In this document: positions 7,330-15,195 of the stretch, piece by piece
Layout of the letters: each line of letters starts with the position of its first letter
How positions within the stretch are numbered: the first letter of the stretch is position 1
Virus record (IMG/VR): IMGVR_UViG_3300042307_000959
Location: 1-28,068 of that record
Direction: 5' to 3' (one strand)
DNA length: 28,068 bases
Source: a virus
Position numbers and translations under genes: made by a program
Notes under the pieces: generated by a model
Told to the model about the DNA's origin: nothing
The model's input: only the letters and a program-made list of their open reading frames with translations
The model's database searches: none

Positions 7330-7759
7330 ATTCTTTTATATTATCTGTCATTATTGCGTAACATTTTGTAATGTCACCGATATATCCCATTTCAGGCATA
7401 CAACATATTGAATTTTGTATTAATTTTTCACCAGGTTTAACTAATACCCTTTTATTTGATATCAAAGTGTAATTATCAATTGTATGCCAAAAATAATTGA
7501 ATCCACCGATTGCGTTAAACCACTCCATTGCGTCTACATTCTTACAATGTATCCATAGGTGTTCGTATCTTTCGTTTAACCAATGTTGAGTTATACCATA
7601 TTGCGGTTCATCGTGTCCTAAAAATAAAACACCTTCAATCATCCATATATCTATTTCGACATCATAACCTAATGAAATTGCTTCATCTATATAATTAGGA
7701 TGATTCTCTCTTTCAATATTTCTACCGTTTATGTTTCCTCTATGTGCAATCCATTTCAT
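7298..7759 (-). CDS. Short GDPD/PI-PLC-like phosphodiesterase
   Basis: I start this at the ATG at 7757-7759; an upstream TTG at 7765 would add only two residues. The 153-residue product begins MKWIAHRGN, the H-R-G of glycerophosphodiester phosphodiesterases. E35 and D37 (VEIDIW) follow, then H49 (GHDEP). Those are the metal-binding and catalytic residues of the GDPD TIM barrel. Normal GDPDs are about 240-300 residues, so only the first half or so is recognisable, although no frameshift or stop is obvious. Short versions of this kind are, as I recall, found near sugar nucleotidyltransferases in polysaccharide loci. It could cleave or form a phosphodiester on a glycan precursor; that is inference. 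It follows the nucleotidyltransferase gene by 17 nt. Confidence 0.7.
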   Translation of the reverse strand: MKWIAHRGNINGRNIERENHPNYIDEAISLGYDVEIDIWMIEGVLFLGHDEPQYGITQHWLNERYEHLWIHCKNVDAMEWFNAIGGFNYFWHTIDNYTLISNKRVLVKPGEKLIQNSICCMPEMGYIGDITKCYAIMTDNIKEYEIHNNRLHN

Positions 7760-7776
7760 ACACAAATATACTAAAA

Positions 7777-8598
7777 TTATTTATATTTACCAAATTGTTC
7801 ATTGTAGTGTTTCCAATAATGATATGTCCAAATTAATTCATCTTGTGATTTTATACCACTTTTTAAAATAGTTTGCCAAGCTTCAAAATTTTGAACTTCT
7901 TCTGGAGTTCCAAATACACTAACATAATCAGTATCATAGATTGTAACATTCAATCCATCATTAACCATTAAATTGTAAACTAATGTTACATAATACTCAC
8001 CATTGTAGTTTATATCCAAATCCATCAATTGTTTGAAATACTTTTTAACATATTTACCTTTTGCAAAATAATATGTTCCAGTTGAAGCATGTTCTTCAAT
8101 TGGTTTATCTGTATATGGTTCTTTTTCTTTTATCTCAATCAATTTACCATTATCCTCTTTTATATGTGCCATAAAAGTTGGACTCAGTCTATGTGGATGA
8201 AACCCAACATGAGAAAGAATGCAACCATCTGAATTTTTAATTGATTGTTTGAAATCGTTATAATCCCAAAGGTATGGATTATCACAATAAGTGATTATAA
8301 CTTCTTCATCATCTTTTACATCTAAATTTTTTAAAGTATAAACTGGTCCTTTTTTGTGGTTTTGTATAATGTAAATTTCAGATTGTTTAACTAATTTATT
8401 CAATATTTCAACCATTTTGGTATTGTTGGCGTGTTCTTCATTTATTACAAATATAAACTCGTCATTTTCAATATCAAACATTTCAACAATATATTCTATA
8501 ATTAATTTTCCATTGACGTTTATTAATGGTTTTGGGTCTATGTATCCTGCTTTAACAAATCTATCCCCCATACCTGCCATTGGAACTATAATCTTCAT
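7777..8598 (-). CDS. Sugar-phosphate nucleotidyltransferase-like protein
   Basis: A 273-residue protein of the NTP_transferase type, which joins a sugar-1-phosphate or similar phosphate to NTP and releases pyrophosphate. IIVPMAGMGDRFVKAG (residues 3-18) is the nucleotide-binding glycine motif, and DPKPLINVNGK (21-31) supplies the conserved Lys. D106 in TYCDNPYL stands where the metal-binding Asp follows the sheet. Other family-like pieces are HKKGPVYTL (81-89) and EHASTGTYYF (about 169-178). Length fits single-domain cytidylyl-, guanylyl- or uridylyltransferases such as those in capsule loci. It overlaps the kinase-aldolase gene by ATGA (8595-8598), so the aldolase/kinase product is a natural candidate substrate. 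The nucleotide is not predictable. Confidence 0.8.
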   Translation of the reverse strand: MKIIVPMAGMGDRFVKAGYIDPKPLINVNGKLIIEYIVEMFDIENDEFIFVINEEHANNTKMVEILNKLVKQSEIYIIQNHKKGPVYTLKNLDVKDDEEVIITYCDNPYLWDYNDFKQSIKNSDGCILSHVGFHPHRLSPTFMAHIKEDNGKLIEIKEKEPYTDKPIEEHASTGTYYFAKGKYVKKYFKQLMDLDINYNGEYYVTLVYNLMVNDGLNVTIYDTDYVSVFGTPEEVQNFEAWQTILKSGIKSQDELIWTYHYWKHYNEQFGKYK

Positions 8599-10019
8599 TT
8601 TCTATATTTTTCTGATTTTAGATTGTTTAAATACTCAATGTCTTTATTTGATAATTTTTTAATTTTACCTAATTGTTTAGCGTAATATACAATATAATTA
8701 TGTGAGGCGAGTGTTTCGTTATCATTTATTATAACAGAATCTGGAAATGTAAATATATTTTCCTTTGGATATTCGGCCCAACTTAAATCAAATTCTTTAA
8801 ATTTTATTACATTTCTTTCAATATATTCCTTTGAATATGTATTAATTCTAGAAATTAAATCAATACATTTATAATAGTTATCATAGGAAACTATTAAACC
8901 GTGATTTTCTAAAAATACAACATTTGATATGCCATTCGTATTTAAAATTTTATGTGTTAATTCCAATCCTGGGTTATAGTATTTCAAATAAGTGTATTTG
9001 AAATCTTCATTTTGGAATAATTCATCTATAATATCTTTTCCATTTTCTAATGATAAGATACAATTCAAATATATTGGGTGTACATGAAACACATATTTAT
9101 CAAATAAACTATGAAACCCAGTTTCCATAGATGGTTTTTTATATAAAGAATTTTTGATTGATACCTCCAATATATCATCTAGCATATCATCATCTAATAT
9201 ATTATTAAAATCAATATTTTTATAATCTATAATAGAATAACCACTACCATACTTTATATTTTTTAATTTTCCACCACTTTCTTTTATTATTAATTTATCA
9301 CCAAATTTTGATGATATATTTCCTCCCTTTGATTGAACTACATTTAATCTATTTCCAATTGTTTGATTTATCCATTCAAATTCATACAATTCACGATGCA
9401 TTTTTTTAATAAACTCAAATAACATACAATCTACATCGGAATTATATGTTACATTAATACCATCCATTTTGCTAATTTTGATTATAACATCAGCTTTTTT
9501 AATTTGTATGGATTTAATATGTTCAAAATCTTTTTTTCGCTTGGATATTAGTTCTACTACTTTTTCTTTCGTATATCCTCTTTCATTTGTATCTCTTTCA
9601 ACTTTAAAATCTGTTATTAGATTTTCATCAGTATCAATGTATATTTTTAAATCTGTTAATAATTGGGATTCATTTGTGTAAAATGAATGTAATCCTTCAT
9701 TTATAACATATTTTTTTGGTGAAATATAGATTGGTTCGTTAAATTTTCCAGTTGAATGATTGTATATTTTTCTTAATATTTTTTCTCCATTCTTGAGTGA
9801 TATCAAATGTGAATCACCCAATTTTAAATTATTTGCAGATGGATTTAAATGTGTAATGGAATTCCACATAATATGGTTTCTTTCCCATTTATGCAAATCA
9901 TCTCCTGAAATGGATACAGTATTACCATATCCATAATATAATCTTATGAAATTTGCAATAGTAGATTTCCCAGAAGCAGAATCACCGGATATACCAATGA
10001 TATATGGGTTATCTTCCAT
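8595..10019 (-). CDS. Fused uridine kinase/PRK-like and class II aldolase protein
   Basis: I start this at the ATG at 10017-10019 rather than a TTG at 10064, because the ATG directly precedes the P-loop domain. The product is 474 residues. The N-terminal domain (about 1-200) has Walker A GDSASGKST (12-20), SGDD (38-41) and RDTNERGYTKEKV (about 142-154), as in uridine kinase/phosphoribulokinase. The C-terminal domain (about 210-430) has KGGNISSKF (about 231-239) and LIIKESGGKL, then PSMET (296-300), H312 and H314 in HVHP, and H373 in LENHGL. These give the class II aldolase Zn site with its usual HxH plus H. The fold order and motifs are clear. Aldolase chemistry cleaves or joins a phosphorylated ketose; the kinase would phosphorylate a sugar or polyol. 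It overlaps the upstream transferase by 11 nt and the nucleotidyltransferase by ATGA. Confidence 0.85.
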   Translation of the reverse strand: MEDNPYIIGISGDSASGKSTIANFIRLYYGYGNTVSISGDDLHKWERNHIMWNSITHLNPSANNLKLGDSHLISLKNGEKILRKIYNHSTGKFNEPIYISPKKYVINEGLHSFYTNESQLLTDLKIYIDTDENLITDFKVERDTNERGYTKEKVVELISKRKKDFEHIKSIQIKKADVIIKISKMDGINVTYNSDVDCMLFEFIKKMHRELYEFEWINQTIGNRLNVVQSKGGNISSKFGDKLIIKESGGKLKNIKYGSGYSIIDYKNIDFNNILDDDMLDDILEVSIKNSLYKKPSMETGFHSLFDKYVFHVHPIYLNCILSLENGKDIIDELFQNEDFKYTYLKYYNPGLELTHKILNTNGISNVVFLENHGLIVSYDNYYKCIDLISRINTYSKEYIERNVIKFKEFDLSWAEYPKENIFTFPDSVIINDNETLASHNYIVYYAKQLGKIKKLSNKDIEYLNNLKSEKYRK

Positions 10020-10749
10020 ATTTTTGCCAATCGTTATGCATGAATAATCCTTCGTTGTGCCCAACCTTAAATGTGGATTCAGCCCACCATTTAGCTATAT
10101 TGCCTTCTAATGCAATACCATCCCCTGCGAACTGATTAACTACATCTAAATAAAATTGTTTTTTATATAAACATGGGTTATTTGTCCAATTACCGTATCG
10201 AGAAGTTGTCCAAAACATATCCTCTGATTTTTTTATATAATCACCAAATTCGATATCAGGCTCACACCAATGCAGTGAATCTAAAAGATGTGGAGATGTA
10301 CATTGTGAATTATCATCATAATATGTTAATTCTTGTCCTTGATATCTAAATGAAAAATGTGGATTTCCTGGATTTTTCCTATGTCTCAATCGAACAACAT
10401 CCATCCCCATTTCAATTGCTTGGTAACTTTTTTCTAATATCTTATATGTAGTTTCTCTATCTTCAATTAAATTCCAATCATGCTCTAATACCAATATATA
10501 ATCCGATTGTGCGTTTTGAGTTAGTTTAATGAATCCTTGCCCTATACCTATGTTTTGATTCAATCCTATACAATCTAATCCAAAATGTTTTGCAATTTTG
10601 TAATCTTGTTCATTGAATTGTTGAAATAATATAGTAGTATCGTTTACCATATCAAATAAACCATTATTGTGATATGTGGTTAATGTATCTACCAATACCT
10701 GTCCACTATTCCAAGAAAGTATTCCTATACTGATTGGAAGTTTTTCCAT
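10009..10749 (-). CDS. GT2-like glycosyltransferase
   Basis: A 246-residue GT-A protein. ISIGILSWNSGQVLVDTL (about residues 6-23) is the classic GT2 N-terminal strand. GLNQNIGIGQGFIKL (about 62-76) matches the G-x-N-x-G segment that contacts the nucleotide. YILVLEHDWNLIED (about 84-97) carries the acidic E-H-D variant of the DxD metal motif. The C-terminal half has NNPCLYKKQFYLDVV and EGNIAKWW, consistent with acceptor-side elements. There are no membrane helices. The gene starts 3 nt after the stop of the O-methyltransferase-like gene and overlaps the kinase-aldolase by 11 nt. The sugar transferred is unknown. Confidence 0.8.
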   Translation of the reverse strand: MEKLPISIGILSWNSGQVLVDTLTTYHNNGLFDMVNDTTILFQQFNEQDYKIAKHFGLDCIGLNQNIGIGQGFIKLTQNAQSDYILVLEHDWNLIEDRETTYKILEKSYQAIEMGMDVVRLRHRKNPGNPHFSFRYQGQELTYYDDNSQCTSPHLLDSLHWCEPDIEFGDYIKKSEDMFWTTSRYGNWTNNPCLYKKQFYLDVVNQFAGDGIALEGNIAKWWAESTFKVGHNEGLFMHNDWQKYGR

Positions 10750-10752
10750 AAT

Positions 10753-11430
10753 TTATTTTTTAATATAACTAGTCCACAAATAAAAATTAAACTCATCATC
10801 TCTATATGGTTCTAATCCATTTTTAATAATGGCATCTTTTATACTATCGTAATTGGTATCGGATTCATACGGCCATTGCCAATAATCCGTAACAAATTTC
10901 CAATATTCTGGATTCTTTGCATAATCATGCGCAATAATAACATCTCCACTTTTTAAATATTCAGAAAATACGTTAAATTCTTTTGGTTTATCACCTCCGT
11001 CGCATACAACTAATGTTTTTCCAGGTCTTTTAATATATGAAATTATTTCATTAAATGGTTTTTCTGCAAAACAATCTTCTATTCTGAAATCAATATCAGT
11101 TCTATTTGTATGATTTATAGTACCATCTATATCGTATGATACAACCATTGCATTTGGATTTTTATTATCGTATAACCAAGATGTTAAACCTCCATTATAT
11201 GTTCCAATTTCAATTATATTATCAAATTGATATATGTAATGTGGGTTTAGTGCCAAATAAACACCCAATACTTGCGACATTTGAATTCCATCATAGATAT
11301 TCAATCTTAAAAATGGATGAGATGGGTGCCAATTTGTAATTTCAGTAAATTTTATTTTAGTTGACATTGTATGTTGTAATAATGCGTTTAACATTATTGC
11401 ATTAAAGTCAGAATTATTTTTTTGTTGCAT
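10753..11430 (-). CDS. CmcI-like SAM methyltransferase / cephalosporin hydroxylase family
   Basis: A 225-residue Rossmann protein. IIEIGTYNGGLTSWL (72-86) is the SAM motif I, MVVSYDIDGT (95-104) is the acidic loop, LVVCDGGDKPKEF (140-152) is a motif resembling DGxH, and GDVIIAHDYAKN (162-173) closes the metal site. This is the layout of the CmcI/rhamnosyl O-methyltransferase family. These proteins usually need Mg2+ and methylate sugar hydroxyls of glycans or antibiotics. In this window the likely role is O-methylation of a glycan, not antibiotic synthesis. The start overlaps the upstream GT2 gene by 17 nt. In-frame internal Met codons at residues 13 and 22 are alternative starts. Confidence 0.75.
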   Translation of the reverse strand: MQQKNNSDFNAIMLNALLQHTMSTKIKFTEITNWHPSHPFLRLNIYDGIQMSQVLGVYLALNPHYIYQFDNIIEIGTYNGGLTSWLYDNKNPNAMVVSYDIDGTINHTNRTDIDFRIEDCFAEKPFNEIISYIKRPGKTLVVCDGGDKPKEFNVFSEYLKSGDVIIAHDYAKNPEYWKFVTDYWQWPYESDTNYDSIKDAIIKNGLEPYRDDEFNFYLWTSYIKK

Positions 11431-12055
11431 TTCTTATATGATTTATAAAGTTAATTTTATCTTGTTCTTTTACAGAGTTCCAAACTCCTTCATCGGAAGT
11501 TGTTGACATTTCGGTTTCTATATTAAAATTTTTCATTGTAGATTTTGTAGAAAGATTGCATTTGAATATGTAATCATCTCCATACCATATTTTAATATCA
11601 TCTGGTATATCAATCCAATTTTGTTTATCAAACATTATAAGACATCCCCATCCCCAATCTCTAATTTTACCATTCCATTTTTCTAAAATGGGTTCGTCTG
11701 TATTATTTCCTTTATAGTTGTATTCGGATTGACCAATGATACCATATTCCAATAAAATATCATTTGTTATGACACCAAATATATTTGGATTAAAGTTTAT
11801 ATCATCGTTTACTAATGCAATAGAATTATTTTTAGCAAGTTTAACTCCTAAATTCCACGCTGGGTTTACATATATGTTTTCACCAGTCTGAACTAATTTT
11901 ACTTTATCCAATGCTTCATAATATTCAAAGAATTTGCCACCATTATCTATTAATATGATTTCATCTACGAACTCGCATTTTATCAAATCAAATAATAGTT
12001 TTCCAATTCTATTTGATTTCCAAAGAGTTGGTATTATTACACTATATTTGTTCAT
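11414..12055 (-). CDS. GT2 family glycosyltransferase
   Basis: A 213-residue GT2 protein. KYSVIIPTLWKSNRIGKLL (about residues 3-21) is the canonical start of the family. VDEIILIDNGG (about 30-40) is the first acidic segment. NIYVNPAWNLGVKLAKN (about 60-76) matches the N-x-G-x-x motif, and IALVNDDINF (about 78-87) provides the metal-binding D-D. WGWGCLIMFDKQNW (about 134-147) and IKIWYGDDYIF (about 154-164) carry a catalytic-base-like region with G-D-D. It is shorter than average and lacks any membrane part. It overlaps the genes on both sides by 14-17 nt. The substrate cannot be told. Confidence 0.85.
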   Translation of the reverse strand: MNKYSVIIPTLWKSNRIGKLLFDLIKCEFVDEIILIDNGGKFFEYYEALDKVKLVQTGENIYVNPAWNLGVKLAKNNSIALVNDDINFNPNIFGVITNDILLEYGIIGQSEYNYKGNNTDEPILEKWNGKIRDWGWGCLIMFDKQNWIDIPDDIKIWYGDDYIFKCNLSTKSTMKNFNIETEMSTTSDEGVWNSVKEQDKINFINHIRNATKK

Positions 12056-12791
12056 TTTTTATATATTTTTGGTACAATTTAATGTATATGTCATGCATTT
12101 CTTCACCCATTGTTTCTGGTTTAATTATTTTATTCCATATATCAGGTGAGTATGTATTAAAATTGTAATTAGCACTGCATATTGTAACATGAGATTCAAT
12201 TTCTTTAACCATTTTTCCAGGATAACTTTCAACGGCAAACCTATCCTTCTTCATATCATCCCAATTTGGGATATTTAAAAGTTTATCGGTATGAAACCAA
12301 AAAAATGTTCCACTATAATGCCAATCACTTTCTACCCAAGGAGGGCAGGGTGTTATAATTCTCATTATACCACTAAATGTTTTATCGTTTGATAACTCAT
12401 CTTGTATTTTAATTAGGAAAGTTGGTTCTAAATTAAAAAAATACATAGAAAATAACCACATTTTTATTACATCTTTTTCAGGTCTATTTGAACCACCTTT
12501 ATTGTGTGCAAAAAATGTAATGGAATCTTTATTCGTTATTTGTTTAATAGAGTCTATAAAATATTCCGATTCACGTGTTTCTTGATTATTTTTTACAACT
12601 TCAATTTCGAATCCATTAAATAATTTTACTAAATGTGAGTTATCTATTTCCAAATCATCAACTGCTATTTTTATTATTCTTTGTCCGTTGAAGTTATTGC
12701 AATATCTATTTAACAATTCAAGATTTAATTTGGTAAATTCATTTACTTGTGAATTTTCAAAATAACAATAATATATTAAATTTCTAATCAT
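12042..12791 (-). CDS. Putative glycosyltransferase-like protein
   Basis: A 249-residue protein not assigned with confidence. The N-terminus RNLIYYCYFENSQVNEFTKL looks like the first strand of a GT-A-like domain. FFAHNKGGSNRPEKDVIKMW (about residues 93-112) resembles the H-x-K-G-x-S/R segment of a group of virus and capsule glycosyltransferases. YSGTFFWFHTDKLLNIPNW (about 158-176) resembles their G-T-F-W-F/W acceptor segment. I see no DxD. It sits between a methyltransferase gene and a GT2 gene, and its stop overlaps the GT2 start by 14 nt, so a sugar-transfer role fits the context. It could also be an accessory protein of unknown chemistry. Confidence 0.55.
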   Translation of the reverse strand: MIRNLIYYCYFENSQVNEFTKLNLELLNRYCNNFNGQRIIKIAVDDLEIDNSHLVKLFNGFEIEVVKNNQETRESEYFIDSIKQITNKDSITFFAHNKGGSNRPEKDVIKMWLFSMYFFNLEPTFLIKIQDELSNDKTFSGIMRIITPCPPWVESDWHYSGTFFWFHTDKLLNIPNWDDMKKDRFAVESYPGKMVKEIESHVTICSANYNFNTYSPDIWNKIIKPETMGEEMHDIYIKLYQKYIKNEQI

Positions 12792-12795
12792 ATTT

Positions 12796-13356
12796 TTATT
12801 TTTCTATAAATAACAATACATCATCGTATCTTCCTTTATTATTTCGTAAATCATATACTTCCCATTTCATATCAGTATCATTTGCATACAAAACTAATTT
12901 ATTTAAGTCATCAATTGATTGAATATCTTCTATTATCAATTTTCCTCCTGGTTTTATTTTTTTTAACCATTTTTGTATGGATATTATTTGGGTTTCTAAT
13001 GTGTGTGGACCATCATCTATAATATAATCAAAACTATCATTTTCAAATTTATTTATAATACTATCAACATACGCGTTTTCTAAAAATAATTTTACATTTG
13101 ATAGTGTTTTTATAAATTCAATATTTGATTGATTCATTTCATTACCATTATCGATTCCAATTATATGGGAATTAACAAACCATTTACTTAATAAGTTTAA
13201 AGAGTCTCCACGTCTAACACCTATCTCTAAAATTGATAATTTTTCTAATCTTCTATTTGTAAATTCATCCGAATAATATGCATTAATATAATCATGTAAA
13301 GTACCTTTATCACTTTTTGGTTCTATGCTTTCGTAAAATTCTGAAAATGTGGTCAT
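12796..13356 (-). CDS. SAM-dependent methyltransferase (sugar O-methyltransferase-like)
   Basis: I chose the ATG at 13354-13356; a TTG at 13374 would extend into the epimerase gene by 13 nt and is less likely. The 186-residue product has SDKGTLHDY (15-23) followed by SILEIGVRRGDSL (41-53), which is the SAM motif I. IIGIDNG (65-71) supplies the acidic end of strand 2. FDYIIDDGPHTLE (about 95-108) and KPGGKLIIEDIQ (about 120-132) match motifs of the macrolide and rhamnose O-methyltransferase group. Members methylate sugar hydroxyls with SAM, often with Mg2+. Together with the CmcI-like gene this makes two candidate glycan methylases in the island. The stop is 4 nt before the next start. Confidence 0.75.
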   Translation of the reverse strand: MTTFSEFYESIEPKSDKGTLHDYINAYYSDEFTNRRLEKLSILEIGVRRGDSLNLLSKWFVNSHIIGIDNGNEMNQSNIEFIKTLSNVKLFLENAYVDSIINKFENDSFDYIIDDGPHTLETQIISIQKWLKKIKPGGKLIIEDIQSIDDLNKLVLYANDTDMKWEVYDLRNNKGRYDDVLLFIEK

Positions 13357-13361
13357 ATTTT

Positions 13362-14354
13362 TTATTTTTTCCAAAATGAATAAATTCCATTATCTAATTC
13401 ATACGACGGCCATACAAATCTATCTCTTTTCGGTTGGTGTGAAGCCCAAACCCACATATCCCACAATCCTTCATCTAAATTAGTTTTATGTTCAAACCCC
13501 AATATATCAATTGATTTTTGGAAGGTAGGTATTGAGTTTTTAACCTCATGTCTACCTTCTTTATAAACAACTTCACCACTACCTATAATTGCTCTTAATA
13601 ATGAATTTGCTTTGTTTATACTCCACTCTTCTACTCCACCTAAATTAATTATTTCTTTGGATGCTTCAGGTCTAATTGCCGAATTCCATAAAGGTTCTAC
13701 AATATCATCTACACAACTAAATGCTCTAGTTTGTTCTCCATCACCAAATATTGTCATTGGTTCTCCATTTAGATGTTGATACATCCAAATACCCAATACA
13801 TTACGATACTTATCCCATATATTTTGGTTAATACCATATACATTATGTGGTCTGATAATACACCAATCTAATCCATGTTGTTCACCTGCAATTTGAATAT
13901 CCATTTCACACGCATATTTCGCAACTCCATACGGGTCGATTGGTTTAGGTGTGTGTGTTTCATCAAATACGCCACCTTCTCCATGTCCATACACTGCTAA
14001 TGTTGAAGTGAATACCAATCGTTTAACATTGTGTTTAATACATTGATTGACTACTCTTGCAGTTGCAACTAAATTGTTTTCATAATTATATTGTCTAATG
14101 AATGGTGATAGTCCTTCCGCTGCGTATGCTGCAAAATGAAATACATAATCAAATTTGTGAATTTCAAAACAATTTTCAATTGGGTGTGTTACCAAATTCA
14201 TTTGCCAAAATTCTACGGTTGGATTTACATTTTCTCTATATCCACCACTTAAATCATCAATTCCAACTATATGAACTTCGGGATGTTTTTCAGTTAACCA
14301 ATCTGCTAATCTACTACCTAATAGCCCTGCTACTCCTGTTATTAAAACTTTCAT
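13362..14354 (-). CDS. UDP-glucose 4-epimerase-like SDR enzyme
   Basis: A 330-residue extended short-chain dehydrogenase. The NAD-binding motif GVAGLLG is at residues 7-13 and ends with the acidic turn GIDDLSGG (31-38). The catalytic residues are visible: S117/T118 in FTSTLAVYG and the Y142-x-x-x-K146 pair in PYGVAKYACE. IIRPHNVYG (about 167-175), GDGEQTRAFSCVDD (about 204-217) and NLGG also fit the NAD-sugar epimerase/dehydratase family. It would interconvert or dehydrate a UDP- or GDP-sugar in the cytoplasm; the closest call is a GalE-like 4-epimerase. Alternatives are GDP-mannose or UDP-GlcNAc epimerases. Its start lies inside the end of the CgeB-like gene by 41 nt. Confidence 0.8.
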   Translation of the reverse strand: MKVLITGVAGLLGSRLADWLTEKHPEVHIVGIDDLSGGYRENVNPTVEFWQMNLVTHPIENCFEIHKFDYVFHFAAYAAEGLSPFIRQYNYENNLVATARVVNQCIKHNVKRLVFTSTLAVYGHGEGGVFDETHTPKPIDPYGVAKYACEMDIQIAGEQHGLDWCIIRPHNVYGINQNIWDKYRNVLGIWMYQHLNGEPMTIFGDGEQTRAFSCVDDIVEPLWNSAIRPEASKEIINLGGVEEWSINKANSLLRAIIGSGEVVYKEGRHEVKNSIPTFQKSIDILGFEHKTNLDEGLWDMWVWASHQPKRDRFVWPSYELDNGIYSFWKK

Positions 14355-15195
14355 AATTTTCTATTAATTTATCTACTACTTGAATTTGTGTATAATTGTG
14401 TAACACTTTCATCATTCCATTATGTGCTATTCTTTCCCTCTCCTCCTCATTTTCATTGTAATAGTTCATCTTCTCTATACAATCAAACATATCATTATAT
14501 AAAACAATATCTTCACCATCAATGAATATCTCTTCTAACCCTCTAATGGTATCCAATCTATCTGTTAGGACCATTTTACCGCATGCCATTCCTTCAAATA
14601 ATCTGCGAGTAATTTCTCCCCATCTACTATTTTGAATAACCATTAATCCACTATTCAAAAATTGAGTATGTTCTTTTGCAGCCATACCATTACGATTTCC
14701 AATTGCACCCTCTGCCCAGTTTGTAATATAATCTAAAAATTCCGAATTTCCAAGTCCTCGCGTAGTAACCCCAACATATTTTGGTTCTAAATTCATAGGA
14801 AACTGAACCATAGTATCTGCAAAATGATTTATCCATTCTGCGTTTATACCTCTATTTACATATTCGATTGCGGATTGTTTATCAGGAGTAATTGTGTAAT
14901 GGAAACGATTTGCTTTAGGATAATTTCTTTCAAAGTTTTGTGGGTCATCTCCACTTTCTTGTATCCAAAATGCAGGAACTAAATCTTTATTAAGATATTG
15001 TGAATTGAATCTACCCCAATCCATAAACAACACAATGTCAGTTTGTGGTTTGGAATCTACCCAATTCTTCAAATCGGTATCGTTTGTTTTAACTATTTGA
15101 GTTTCCCAACCTCTCTCTTTGAATTCATTTAGGAGTGCAAGTGGTGTAGACCATACTTCACCATCTTTGTAATCGTATATGAATGTTATTTTCAT
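14314..15195 (-). CDS. CgeB-like GT-B glycosyltransferase
   Basis: A 293-residue protein. MKITFIYDYKDGEVWSTPLA begins a GT-B-type N-terminal domain, and FWIQESGDDPQNFERNY (about residues 76-92) is its acidic linker. The C-terminal half carries RWGEITRRLFEGMACGKMVL (about 192-211), then DRLDTIRGLEEIF and DGEDIVLYND. This is the glycosyl transferase 1-2/CgeB pattern with a Glu in E-G-M-A-C-G that contacts the nucleotide diphosphate. It would transfer a sugar from a nucleotide donor. It is coupled to the upstream GT2 by ATGA (15192-15195). Its last 41 nt are shared with the epimerase start in another frame, so the C-terminal SFNNRSSRAIR may be dispensable. Confidence 0.75.
   Translation of the reverse strand: MKITFIYDYKDGEVWSTPLALLNEFKERGWETQIVKTNDTDLKNWVDSKPQTDIVLFMDWGRFNSQYLNKDLVPAFWIQESGDDPQNFERNYPKANRFHYTITPDKQSAIEYVNRGINAEWINHFADTMVQFPMNLEPKYVGVTTRGLGNSEFLDYITNWAEGAIGNRNGMAAKEHTQFLNSGLMVIQNSRWGEITRRLFEGMACGKMVLTDRLDTIRGLEEIFIDGEDIVLYNDMFDCIEKMNYYNENEEERERIAHNGMMKVLHNYTQIQVVDKLIENYESFNNRSSRAIR

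Noticed and set aside
7778-7785. TATAAATA on the minus strand, identical to the T4 late-promoter core.
   Set aside because: It is formed by the last codons and stop (TAT AAA TAA) of the nucleotidyltransferase gene, so coding explains it.
7760-7795. A TATATTTG box about 20 nt after a TTTG (minus strand), matching the Bacteroidota TTTG/TAnnTTTG promoter pattern, just upstream of the GDPD-like gene.
   Set aside because: Transcription would begin at or inside the ATG, giving a leaderless message, and part of the pattern lies in the coding end of the upstream gene. In such AT-rich DNA a chance match is likely.
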